A stretch of 64,000 nt of DNA, from assembly GCA_017617415.1 (NCBI GenBank), contig JAFZWH010000091.1, positions 62,001-126,000 on the forward strand, given 5' to 3'. Source of the stretch: Victivallales bacterium. Its GTDB lineage: Bacteria; Verrucomicrobiota; Lentisphaeria; Oligosphaerales; Oligosphaeraceae. Of the stretch, positions 1 through 7,631 are shown in pieces. The first letter of the stretch is position 1; each line of letters begins with the position of its first letter. A model generated the notes under the pieces. The model had not been told where the DNA came from. It saw nothing but the letters and a program-made list of their open reading frames with translations, and made no database searches. The translations under genes were made by a program, and so were the position numbers.

Positions 1-70
1 GCACATAGTTTTAAAGGGGTAAAGATTGCGAACTGGCGATTAATGTTTCCTACAAGAAAGGCGTTGTTGT

Positions 71-727
71 ATGAAGCAAAAAGGCGTTATCTACATTCTG
101 ACGAATCCGGCGTTTCCTCAATATGTCAAGATTGGGTATGCGCAGGATTTGGAGAAACGGCTTAAGCAGCTGAATCGTAGCGAGACGATTCCGTATGCCT
201 TCCGTGCATATGCGGTGTATGATGTCGAAAGCGAACTGACCGACAAGGATCTTCATGCGATTATCGACAGCATAAACCCCGATCTGAGGACAATCGAGAA
301 CTTCGACGGCAAGAAGCGCGTCAAGGAGTTCTATGCGATGTCCGCCGAGGATGCGTATCACCTGCTGGAGTGCATTGCAAAAATCAGCGGGACCACCGAC
401 CGCCTGAAGCGCATGAAGCCAGAGGGGCACGAAATTGAAGATGAAAACACGGCGCGCGAGGTGCAGGATGCGGCGCGGCGCGGTCCGTTCCGGTTCAGCA
501 TGTGCGGAATCAGTGCCGGAGCGCAGGTCGTGTTTGTGAATGACGAGAGTAAAAAGGCTATCGTCGTGGATGATCGCCACGTCAGATTTGCCAGTGAAAC
601 CACATCTCTTTCTGCACTCGCAAAGCAGCTCCTTGGTTGTGACCATCAAGTCCAGGGAACGCTCTACTTCTCCTACAACGGCATAATCCTTGACGACATT
701 CGCAAAGAGCGGGAGGCGGGTAATTAG
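71..727 (+). CDS. GIY-YIG / T5orf172-type nuclease-like protein
   Basis: A 218-residue protein. Residues 6-40 carry the GIY-YIG core in the T5orf172 style: the G-V-I-Y-I-L opening strand, then V-K-I-G-Y, then K-R-L-K-Q-L. GIY-YIG domains cut DNA with one metal ion. The C-terminal third (about 140-205) resembles the small domain often found after T5orf172 domains and near restriction genes, ending V-Q-G-T-L-Y-F-S-Y-N-G. The ATG at 71 follows a weak AAAGG. The gene opens an accessory patch with a YhcG-type nuclease and a Fic protein, which suggests a role in defence or mobile DNA, though no restriction methylase is present. The fold assignment is fairly sure and the biological role is not. Confidence 0.75.
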   Translation: MKQKGVIYILTNPAFPQYVKIGYAQDLEKRLKQLNRSETIPYAFRAYAVYDVESELTDKDLHAIIDSINPDLRTIENFDGKKRVKEFYAMSAEDAYHLLECIAKISGTTDRLKRMKPEGHEIEDENTAREVQDAARRGPFRFSMCGISAGAQVVFVNDESKKAIVVDDRHVRFASETTSLSALAKQLLGCDHQVQGTLYFSYNGIILDDIRKEREAGN

Positions 728-839
728 AGTGAAACTAATTGAAGGGGTTGTACGAAGTAGTCGCGGAATAAGAAGGCAACCGGAAAAGATCTCTTCCTAT
801 TTTATCTATTCCATGACCACGCCAATGGAGTGAGTCCCC

Positions 840-1469
840 ATGCCACGCCGCACACAAACACCCGAATCCTCGCAGTCCATCCCCGAGATGGTGGATGAAC
901 TGACACGTCAGGAAATTGCCACTTGGTACAAGGACGGCAAGTTGACGCCTCATGGAAGGGAAATGGCGAAGTTCCTGGACCGCGCCTTTCCGGCGGAGAA
1001 GGTGGACAAGTGGGGCTTCCTTCTCACGCGCAAGGAGATAGAGGCCATCAAACGCAAGGCTGCGGAGCGGAAGCGCCTTGCGGCGGAAAACCGGGCCAAG
1101 ACGGCGGCGATCCGCAAGATTCGGGCGGACACGCGGAAGAACGGCTTCGGGCCGGAGGACGAGCTGAACGACTTCGCCAGCATCCACTGGGCTTTCATGG
1201 CGGCCCGCGACGAGCTGAAGGTCCGCGGCTTCTCGCTGGACCTGATGAACAAGCTCAAGGCGGACGTCGTGGCGCGAATCTCTCCCTGGAACATGCAGCA
1301 CCATGTGGACTACATCAAATACTTCATCTACCAGTACTACCTTTCCTGCAGCGAGCTTCACATCGCAACCCTGCCCGCCTCCCAGCAGGAAGAGGCAAGG
1401 CAAGGCTGGACGAAGATCCTGCGCCCCTTCAAGTGCCGCGAGCCGTGGCTGAGTCCATTGCGAGGCTAG
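840..1469 (+). CDS. Hypothetical protein, paired with the YhcG nuclease
   Basis: I do not recognise this 209-residue protein. It starts M-P-R-R-T, has a Lys/Arg/Ala-rich segment likely to be helical at about 60-110, and ends in a more hydrophobic, tyrosine-rich part with the run Y-I-K-Y-F-I-Y-Q-Y-Y. There is no signal peptide. A GGAG about ten bases upstream supports the ATG. The stop lies 26 bases before the YhcG-family gene, so the two are probably co-transcribed. Its first ~45 bases recur at 2639 as a diverged short ORF, suggesting the gene start was duplicated or a second copy was lost. A DNA-binding or partner role for the nuclease is only a guess. Confidence 0.6.
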   Translation: MPRRTQTPESSQSIPEMVDELTRQEIATWYKDGKLTPHGREMAKFLDRAFPAEKVDKWGFLLTRKEIEAIKRKAAERKRLAAENRAKTAAIRKIRADTRKNGFGPEDELNDFASIHWAFMAARDELKVRGFSLDLMNKLKADVVARISPWNMQHHVDYIKYFIYQYYLSCSELHIATLPASQQEEARQGWTKILRPFKCREPWLSPLRG

Positions 1470-1495
1470 ACAAACGCGAGAACAAGGAGTTTGAC

Positions 1496-2620
1496 ATGAC
1501 GAAAAAACAGACAGAACTGTCAAAGCGAAAGAGCGCGGCAAGAAGGGCAACGGGCCTTTCTTTGCAAGCGACTCCGTCGTACGACGCACTGGTCTCGGCC
1601 ATCGAAAGTCTTGTTCTTGATGCCCGCGCCGGATTGAAGGCGGCGATGAACGCCATCATGCTTCAGACATATTGGCGGACGGGGGAGTATATCGTGGAGT
1701 ATGAGCAGAACGGCTCTGACAGGGCAATCTATGGGGCCGGGTTGATGCGGCGGCTCGCGCGAGATTTGACGATCAAATTAGGGCGCGGTTTTAGCCATGC
1801 GAACCTCATCTATATGCGCAAGTTGTATGTGGTCTCACAAAAAAGTCAGACGTCTGACCTTTTCAATAAAAGCCAGACGTCTGGATTTTTGACCTGGAGC
1901 CATTATCTGGAGATTCTTCGAGCCGACGATCCACTTGAGATCGCGTTCTACGCGAAGGAGTGCGAGAATTCAAAATGGAGCGTCCGCGAACTGCATCGCC
2001 AGATGCAGTCCATGCTATTCCATCGCATTGCGCTTTCGCGGGACAAGGAAGGCGTACTTGCCTTGGCGAACAAGGGAGACCATGTTCAGAAACCGGAAGA
2101 CATTCTCCGTGACCCGTATGTTCTTGAATTCGCGGGGCTTCCTGTCGCAGAGCGTTTGAAAGAAAGTCGGCTTCACTCCGCGCTTGTCGAGCATCTGCGG
2201 GACTTCCTTCTTGAACTCGGGCGAGGATTCTCCTTTGTCGCCAGCCAATACCGCATACCGCTCAACACGGATCATCCGTGTCGGGTTGATCTTGTCTTCT
2301 ATAACTTTTTGCTCAAGTGCTTTGTCCTTATCGATCTCAAGCGCGGGATGGTCAAGCACCAGGACATCGGGCAGATGAACATGTATCTGAACTACTTCAA
2401 GTCCGAAGTAGGTGGCAAGGGCGATGCCGAACCTGTTGGAATCGTTTTGGGCGCGAACAAGGACGATCTGGTTGTGCAGTTCGCCACGCAGGGGATTTCC
2501 AACCGCCTCTTCGTAAGCAAATACCAGTTGTATTTGCCCAACGAGGACCAGTTGCGCGGCAAGTTGGCAGCATTGCTCGAAAATGCCGGTAAAGGCAAAA
2601 GGAAAAGCCATAACCAATGA
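1496..2620 (+). CDS. YhcG/DUF1016-family PD-(D/E)xK nuclease
   Basis: A 374-residue protein with the two-part YhcG layout: an N-terminal DUF1016 domain (about 25-170, with Y-W-R-T-G-E-Y-I-V and L-T-W-S-H-Y) and a C-terminal PD-(D/E)xK nuclease-like domain (about 200-350). The likely metal-binding core is R-V-D-L-V-F-Y followed by V-L-I-D-L-K. The ATG at 1496 is chosen because AAGGAG lies six bases upstream and homology begins here; the frame is open further upstream, but that part reads as a shadow of the preceding gene. Residues about 116-130 are a two-copy insert (K-S-Q-T-S-D / K-S-Q-T-S-G) encoded by perfect DNA palindromes. Related proteins sit near restriction and defence genes; the substrate here is unknown. 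Confidence 0.85.
   Translation: MTKKQTELSKRKSAARRATGLSLQATPSYDALVSAIESLVLDARAGLKAAMNAIMLQTYWRTGEYIVEYEQNGSDRAIYGAGLMRRLARDLTIKLGRGFSHANLIYMRKLYVVSQKSQTSDLFNKSQTSGFLTWSHYLEILRADDPLEIAFYAKECENSKWSVRELHRQMQSMLFHRIALSRDKEGVLALANKGDHVQKPEDILRDPYVLEFAGLPVAERLKESRLHSALVEHLRDFLLELGRGFSFVASQYRIPLNTDHPCRVDLVFYNFLLKCFVLIDLKRGMVKHQDIGQMNMYLNYFKSEVGGKGDAEPVGIVLGANKDDLVVQFATQGISNRLFVSKYQLYLPNEDQLRGKLAALLENAGKGKRKSHNQ
1845..1884. repeat. Twin palindromes inside the YhcG-family gene
   Basis: GTCAGACGTCTGAC (1845-1858) and CCAGACGTCTGG (1873-1884) are perfect palindromes sharing the core CAGACGTCTG, 28 bases apart. They encode the duplicated S-Q-T-S segment of the nuclease. Two identical 10-base palindromes in a coding region are unlikely by chance and may mark a small in-frame repeat expansion. 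Confidence 0.7.
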
Positions 2621-2638
2621 ATGATTGGAGCGTTCCAC

Positions 2639-2743
2639 ATGCCACGCCGCACGCCAGCGCCCGAATCTGAGCAGCCTATCCCCGAAGATAGCGACGGACT
2701 TGCCCGCAAGGAGAAGCGAAAAAACACGAGAACCGAATCGTAA
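2639..2743 (+). pseudogene. 34-codon ORF duplicating the start of the gene at 840
   Basis: This short ORF begins M-P-R-R-T-P-A-P-E-S-E-Q and matches the first ~15 residues of the unknown protein at 840 (M-P-R-R-T-Q-T-P-E-S-S-Q), including P-E-S and I-P-E. The first 14 bases are identical and the next 30 clearly similar, as is the GGAG upstream. After about 20 codons the similarity ends and TAA follows at 2741. It begins 18 bases after the nuclease stop. The simplest reading is a remnant of a second copy of the 840 gene; a real small peptide is possible but unsupported. Confidence 0.5.
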
Positions 2744-2774
2744 AAATCACGAGATGAATTACATTACAGCATTC

Positions 2775-2845
2775 GGAAGTTTATCTTGCAAAATACGCAA
2801 CAGTTTTCCAAGCGATAAACTTCCTTTTAAGGCATATAAACTTCC
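2775..2845 (+). promoter_or_regulatory. Operator-like repeats upstream of the Fic gene
   Basis: GATAAACTTCC at 2814-2824 is repeated as TATAAACTTCC at 2835-2845, exactly 21 bases (two helical turns) later and ending at the ATG. The exact inverse GGAAGTTTATC lies at 2775-2785. Three phased copies directly before a gene whose product starts with a helix-turn-helix suggest autoregulation. Confidence 0.55.
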
Positions 2846-3793
2846 ATGACGGATGGAAAAGAACAAATGAATTACCTCACGATAGATGAAATTGCCGCAA
2901 ATTGGGGCATAACACCTCGTCAAGTACGCACATACTGTGCCACTGGGCGTGTCCCAGGCGCGACATTGGAACATGGCGAATGGCGGATTCCGGACAATGC
3001 CGCCAAACCGGAGCGAAAAAGTCGCCGGACATTTCCCAAGACCATTCTTGGTATTTTGAAGGCGGAACGGATCGCACGCATTTCGGGAGGACTATACCAC
3101 AGGCTCCAGATCGACCTCGCTTACAACTCCAACCACATCGAGGGCAGCCGCCTGACCCACGAGCAGACACGTTGGATTTTCGAGACCCAAACTGTCGGCG
3201 ATATTGGTGCAGACGTTCCAGTGGATGACATTGTCGAGACGGTCAATCATTTCCGAGCAGTCGATTTTGTCATCGAATCGGCTGGTGCGGCACTCACCGA
3301 ACGCTATATCAAAAGGCTTCATCGCCAGCTCAAAAGCGGAACGACCGACAGCCGCAAGGAGTGGTTTGCTGTCGGCGACTATAAGCGCCTTGACAATGTG
3401 GTTGGCGAGATGGAAACCTGTCCTGCCAAGGATGTGCACCATGAGATGTTAGCGTTGCTTGCATGGTGGAAGAACGCGGACAAGACCTTCGAGAATCTCC
3501 TTGACCTTCATGTGCGCTTTGAGCAAATACATCCTTTCCAGGATGGCAATGGTCGTGTCGGGCGGCTCATTCTTCTCAAAGAGTGCCTCAAATACGGCAT
3601 CACGCCATTTGTGATTGCGGATAAGTTCAAGCAATTCTACTATCTCGGTCTTCAGGACTGGCGCCACGGCAAGCACTTGAGACTCATGGACACCTGTCGT
3701 ACCGGACAGGACGTGTTTATTCTCGAACTTCGTCAGTTTGGACATCTGAAACTGGCGGAGAAGGCGGAAGCCGAACAAAAGACTTCGAAATAA
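2846..3793 (+). CDS. Class II Fic family protein with N-terminal helix-turn-helix
   Basis: A 315-residue protein. Residues about 8-50 form a MerR/excisionase-like helix-turn-helix (L-T-I-D-E-I-A-A-N-W-G-I-T-P-R-Q-V-R-T-Y). The Fic core follows, with the catalytic loop H-P-F-Q-D-G-N-G-R starting at His229. Such enzymes usually transfer AMP from ATP to a hydroxyl of a target protein. Before the core, S95-N-H-I-E99-G100 matches the inhibitory S/TxxxE(G/N) motif, so this is a self-restrained class II Fic rather than a toxin with a separate antitoxin. The ATG at 2846 is used; ATG 2867 (M-N-Y-L-T) is equally possible. Repeated operator-like sites end at the start codon. The target protein cannot be read from the sequence. 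Confidence 0.9.
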   Translation: MTDGKEQMNYLTIDEIAANWGITPRQVRTYCATGRVPGATLEHGEWRIPDNAAKPERKSRRTFPKTILGILKAERIARISGGLYHRLQIDLAYNSNHIEGSRLTHEQTRWIFETQTVGDIGADVPVDDIVETVNHFRAVDFVIESAGAALTERYIKRLHRQLKSGTTDSRKEWFAVGDYKRLDNVVGEMETCPAKDVHHEMLALLAWWKNADKTFENLLDLHVRFEQIHPFQDGNGRVGRLILLKECLKYGITPFVIADKFKQFYYLGLQDWRHGKHLRLMDTCRTGQDVFILELRQFGHLKLAEKAEAEQKTSK

Positions 3794-3816
3794 CAGAGAC
3801 GAATATAAAATGGAAC

Positions 3817-3852
3817 GAGTAAACTGCAACAACGAATTGTTGCAGTTTACTC
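3817..3852. repeat. Perfect 16-bp inverted repeat after the Fic gene
   Basis: GAGTAAACTGCAACAA (3817-3832), a CGAA loop, then TTGTTGCAGTTTACTC (3837-3852): a flawless 16-bp stem starting 24 bases after the Fic stop. It lacks a T-run, so it is not a textbook terminator. It may still stop or stabilise the Fic transcript, or mark the edge of the accessory patch. Confidence 0.7.
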
Positions 3853-3910
3853 ATTAGTTATTGATAAAGAAATGGATATAATGATTTAACATCGGCAGGA
3901 CGCAACTCTG

Positions 3911-3934
3911 AAGGCGGGAGCGCGTCCCGCCCTT
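3911..3934 (-). terminator. GC-rich hairpin after the GH16 gene
   Basis: AAGGCGGGA and TCCCGCCCTT pair with one bulged base, beginning three bases after the GH16 stop codon. There is no clear T-run on the minus strand, so factor-independent termination is uncertain. The GGGACGCGCTCC core recurs at about 48.59 kb between ilvN and murI. Confidence 0.4.
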
Positions 3935-3937
3935 AAT

Positions 3938-6900
3938 CTACTCCTTCACCAGGTCGAAGTGGCTGAAGTTGGCGCCACCCATGAATAAGAATTTGAGGAC
4001 GTGCTTGCCTTTGGTCAACGGGATGCCACTCACTTCCGCAACGGTGTCGGGCATCCAGTTCTTCGCCTCGTGGGCCTTCAGTTTGAACTCGCCGACCAAT
4101 AGGCCATCCACGAAAAGCATCACTCCGAGGTGTTGCGTGTTCGGCGTGCCATAGCACAACTGCACGGCATAGTTACCCTCATGGGTGACCTCGATGGTGT
4201 AGTTAAGCCATTCGGTGGGAGACACAAAGCCGATGACCTCCTCGTTGCAGTCCACCGACTCGCCGGGCCGGAAGGTGCCGGTCTTGTCGGTCTGGTTGGC
4301 GGGCGTGGTGTCAAAATACGCCACGTCGGGACCGCCTTCGTCATAGTGCGACATCTTGATTCGGCATGGCGGATCTGGTGCGACCCCCTGATAGGGCGTG
4401 CTGGTTTTTCCAGTGTCGTACGAGATGAGGTGCCAGTCGGGATTGCTGTAGGCGACCTGCCCATTGGCGTCTTGCACCATCACCGCGAAGGCATGCATGC
4501 CTTTGCCGAAAGGAATCGGAATTCCAGTGCGACCGGGCTTCACAAAATTGGTGGTGCTGTAGAACTTGGGCGTCAGTGAGACCATGAACTCGTAGGGCGG
4601 TTCGGTCTTGTAGTCCATCAGGAAGCCGGAATCCATCAGATATACGCCAGTGATAGGGGCGTTGGTCTTCTCAGAGGGCGTGGCCTCCACCTGGAAGGTG
4701 ACCTTGCGCCCCTCGGGCAGCACGAACTCCTCAGCGCCCTGGCTGGCAACTTTGACGGTTGGCGCCTCGTCCTGCGGATACCCCCAGATTTTCACGTAGT
4801 CCACCTCGAACTGGTCGGGGAAATTGCCGTCCTTGGGATCGCCGCCAGAACGCCCCAGCGAGGCGGAGAGGATGGCAGAGAGCGGCTTGATGCAGGCGCC
4901 GTGGTGGAAGGCGTCAAAGGTCACGGAATGGTATGGGCTGTGGTTCGCAGTGCTTTCAATGAGCTTTCCATTCAGATAATAGGAAATCTCGAAGGGGGTC
5001 CATTTGCAGCCCACGACGTAAAAGTCGTTGATGGAACCGGGCAGATGGCTGTTGTAGTTCCAGCTCTTAAGTCCGCCGCCGGCGAACATGTGGAGGTTGT
5101 GGTCCAGAATGTCGCGGGGCTCGCCACCAGGGACCAGCGGGCGCAGGTAGTAGTCCTCGTAGATGTCGATTTCAAAACCATCCACGAAGGCGTTGGAGGG
5201 ATTGGGCACGCAGAGCCAGAAGGCGGACCACCAGCCGTGCTCTTTGCGGAATTTCACCCGTGCCTCGAAATAGCCGTAGAGAAAACGCGGCTTGCTCCAA
5301 AGGCTGACGCCCTCCAGCGCAGTGCGATCCTTGTTCCAGTCCGCCTGGATAATCAACTTGCCATCCTCGAAGTGCATCAACTTGGGGTTGCATTTGTAGG
5401 CGGACATCTCCCATTTGTCGGTGTCCAGTTCTGGACCGTCGAAGTCATCTTGGAAGACCACTGGCCAGCCCGCCTTATCGGGATTGAAGGCAGGATCGAT
5501 GTCGATGCGGAAAGGAACCTCCTCCACGCTGTCCTCGGGGACGGCATGGCCGTGCAGGAGGTTGTCCACAGTGACTGTGCTACCAGGGGCCAATTGCCAC
5601 GAGAGTTCCACATCCGGATGGTTGGCGAAGAAGGAACTGGTGCCGTGGATGGCGCGGGAACTGCTGTCCACCAGACTGTCCACCAGCAGGAAATAGTCGC
5701 CGAGACGATTCGCGGCCAGCAGGAAGTCCGCCGGAAGCAAATCCAATGACACCTCGTCAGTGCTGACGGGAACGCCATTCTCTTTGAATTGAATCGAAAG
5801 CAAGGCGGAACCGACATGGTGGACGACCTCCGCCGCAAAACTCGAACTTGCATCGGAAAAGACGATGGCCAACGCGCCATCTTTGTCTTCCTCCCCGAAA
5901 TTCTGGATGCGTACTCCTGAAGCCAGATAGGTTTCGGCATCCTCGGACAAAGCCAGTCGGGGCTGTTCGGGGACGATGGCCAGCACGTCATCTCCTGACT
6001 GGAAGACCCCTTGGCCAGTCAACGCCAACAGTCCAGGCGTGGGAAAGCCCTGGATGATAGTGGGATTCCCGGAGACCTGGAGTGTCCGCTGATCGAAGTC
6101 CTCCAGCCAATCGATACGCTGAAGTTTCACTTTGCCTTGATTGCCACGCAGTTCCAGCGGCCCCGCCGTGTACAAATGGGAACTCTTGCTTCCAGTGATG
6201 AGTTTGACGGCCAAGATGTTGCGTCCTTTCAGCAAGCGCACGTTCGCCAGATGGTTGTCGGGCGCAACTGGAGCCGCGACATTGCCGCCAGGTCCCGTCG
6301 TGTCAAAGATGAGTTCGCCATTGAGGTAGTATTCCATCCACCAATCCCCGCCAGCACCGATGGTGTAGTCGCAGTCAATGGGCGACTCGATGACCGCAAA
6401 CGCCCAGCCACATTTCATCTCGCCAGGTCCCCCAACGTATGGCGCAAAGTCAAGCAGATTTCTGTGGAGTTGAGCGGACTGCGAAGCAAGCCCCGCAAAA
6501 TTGTCGGGAATTGTCAATAATTGTCCTGCCTCGGGTTTGAAATTGGAATCCACGGGACCGAAGACACTCCACTCCGTCGGGAATGGCACATCGCCGACAT
6601 ATTGCGCAGGAATTTGTTCGACACGGATGGAGGAGAGTTCCAGTTCTGCGCCATTCAATGCGCCAAAGCAAACCTGGAAAAATGCGGTCTCGCCTCTCGG
6701 TCCATTGCTTAGATAGAAACTGCACACCTGCGTGCGCCAATCTGGCGAATACTCGTAATATTGTCTCTCAGAGGGAGGATTCCACTCGCCTTTCGCCGTG
6801 TAGTGATAGATTTCAACGGAGCCTTTGGCTCGCCCGCGCCCGCGCACTCGGAAGGTCACGCGAATCTGGTCCCCGCAACGCCCTGGCAGACGCTTTTGAT

Positions 6901-7156
6901 TTCGGAAGCCCATCCCGCTTGCACCGCGAATCTCCTGGATATGAAGTACATTCCGACCGTCATCGGCACCAGGCAGAACCCGCATCGTTGCCAACGGCTG
7001 GAAGCCCGACCACTCGTGCAGAACCCACCCGACAGGCTGATTGTTTGCTGTAATCTCGGAGAAATCGCCGTTCACCGAGAGGACCTCGGCGAATAAAGAC
7101 ATCCCAACACACACAAAGAAAACCACAAAAAGCCAGGAAGAGTATTTTTTCATCAT
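3938..7156 (-). CDS. Secreted multidomain GH16 endo-glycanase
   Basis: A 1072-residue exported protein. The signal peptide is M-M-K-K-Y-S-S-W-L-F-V-V-F-F-V-C-V-G-M. A CBM4/9-like beta-sandwich follows at about 25-190, then a second sandwich-like region (about 190-340) that reads like an N-terminal glycosidase accessory domain. The GH16 catalytic domain spans about 565-825, with the active-site motif E662-I-D664-I-Y-E667 (nucleophile, helper Asp, acid/base). The last ~130 residues look like a CBM6-type module. GH16 enzymes cut beta-1,3/1,4-glucans, agars or carrageenans; the exact substrate cannot be read here. The first Met of an ATG-ATG pair is used because the signal peptide starts there. 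The gene is divergent from the HNH gene. Confidence 0.88.
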   Translation of the reverse strand: MMKKYSSWLFVVFFVCVGMSLFAEVLSVNGDFSEITANNQPVGWVLHEWSGFQPLATMRVLPGADDGRNVLHIQEIRGASGMGFRNQKRLPGRCGDQIRVTFRVRGRGRAKGSVEIYHYTAKGEWNPPSERQYYEYSPDWRTQVCSFYLSNGPRGETAFFQVCFGALNGAELELSSIRVEQIPAQYVGDVPFPTEWSVFGPVDSNFKPEAGQLLTIPDNFAGLASQSAQLHRNLLDFAPYVGGPGEMKCGWAFAVIESPIDCDYTIGAGGDWWMEYYLNGELIFDTTGPGGNVAAPVAPDNHLANVRLLKGRNILAVKLITGSKSSHLYTAGPLELRGNQGKVKLQRIDWLEDFDQRTLQVSGNPTIIQGFPTPGLLALTGQGVFQSGDDVLAIVPEQPRLALSEDAETYLASGVRIQNFGEEDKDGALAIVFSDASSSFAAEVVHHVGSALLSIQFKENGVPVSTDEVSLDLLPADFLLAANRLGDYFLLVDSLVDSSSRAIHGTSSFFANHPDVELSWQLAPGSTVTVDNLLHGHAVPEDSVEEVPFRIDIDPAFNPDKAGWPVVFQDDFDGPELDTDKWEMSAYKCNPKLMHFEDGKLIIQADWNKDRTALEGVSLWSKPRFLYGYFEARVKFRKEHGWWSAFWLCVPNPSNAFVDGFEIDIYEDYYLRPLVPGGEPRDILDHNLHMFAGGGLKSWNYNSHLPGSINDFYVVGCKWTPFEISYYLNGKLIESTANHSPYHSVTFDAFHHGACIKPLSAILSASLGRSGGDPKDGNFPDQFEVDYVKIWGYPQDEAPTVKVASQGAEEFVLPEGRKVTFQVEATPSEKTNAPITGVYLMDSGFLMDYKTEPPYEFMVSLTPKFYSTTNFVKPGRTGIPIPFGKGMHAFAVMVQDANGQVAYSNPDWHLISYDTGKTSTPYQGVAPDPPCRIKMSHYDEGGPDVAYFDTTPANQTDKTGTFRPGESVDCNEEVIGFVSPTEWLNYTIEVTHEGNYAVQLCYGTPNTQHLGVMLFVDGLLVGEFKLKAHEAKNWMPDTVAEVSGIPLTKGKHVLKFLFMGGANFSHFDLVKE

Positions 7157-7247
7157 AAGAAAGAATTGTGGTGGTGAAAGATGAAATAATATAGACGGGT
7201 TTCGCCATCTTGCTGAAAAATCTAAAACAAGAATTACATTGTGCAAT

Positions 7248-7631
7248 ATGCCTGACGAACCCGACATCCTCAACGACCCCAATCTCGAAGAGTTTCTGGA
7301 TTTCCAAGACGACTTTCGCGCGGATCCGGCTTTCGTGAAGCGTGAGAAGGCAAAGGCGCAGGAACTGCGCAACTCACAGTGGTGGAAGAATCTCCGTGCC
7401 AGTGGGAAATGCCACTACTGCGGGAGGACTTTCCGTCCCCAGGACCTCACAATGGACCACATCGTGCCCATCGCCCGCGGCGGACGCAGCACCCACGGGA
7501 ACATCGTACCCGCCTGCAAGGAATGCAACGCGAAAAAGCGCTATCTCCTGCCATCGGAATGGCAGGAATACCTCGATCATCTTGCCAAGCCACAACCACC
7601 TGTGACACCGCAGCCCCAAACCAATGACTGA
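7248..7631 (+). CDS. HNH endonuclease-like protein
   Basis: A 127-residue protein with an HNH fold at about 50-105. Two Cys pairs (C-H-Y-C and C-K-E-C) would hold a structural zinc, and M-D-H-I-V-P-I-A-R-G-G with the later G-N-I-V-P forms the beta-beta-alpha-metal active site. Such small HNH proteins nick or cut DNA, but many stand-alone copies have no known role. ATG 7248 is preferred over an in-frame TTG nine bases earlier. The 3' end overlaps the fumarase gene by eight bases, so the two are translated from one message, an odd pairing of nuclease and metabolic enzyme. Confidence 0.85.
   Translation: MPDEPDILNDPNLEEFLDFQDDFRADPAFVKREKAKAQELRNSQWWKNLRASGKCHYCGRTFRPQDLTMDHIVPIARGGRSTHGNIVPACKECNAKKRYLLPSEWQEYLDHLAKPQPPVTPQPQTND

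Noticed and set aside
923-1495. In-frame extension upstream of the YhcG-family gene
   Set aside because: The residues read as a Gly/Arg-rich shadow of the gene at 840, and a good ribosome-binding site precedes the ATG at 1496.
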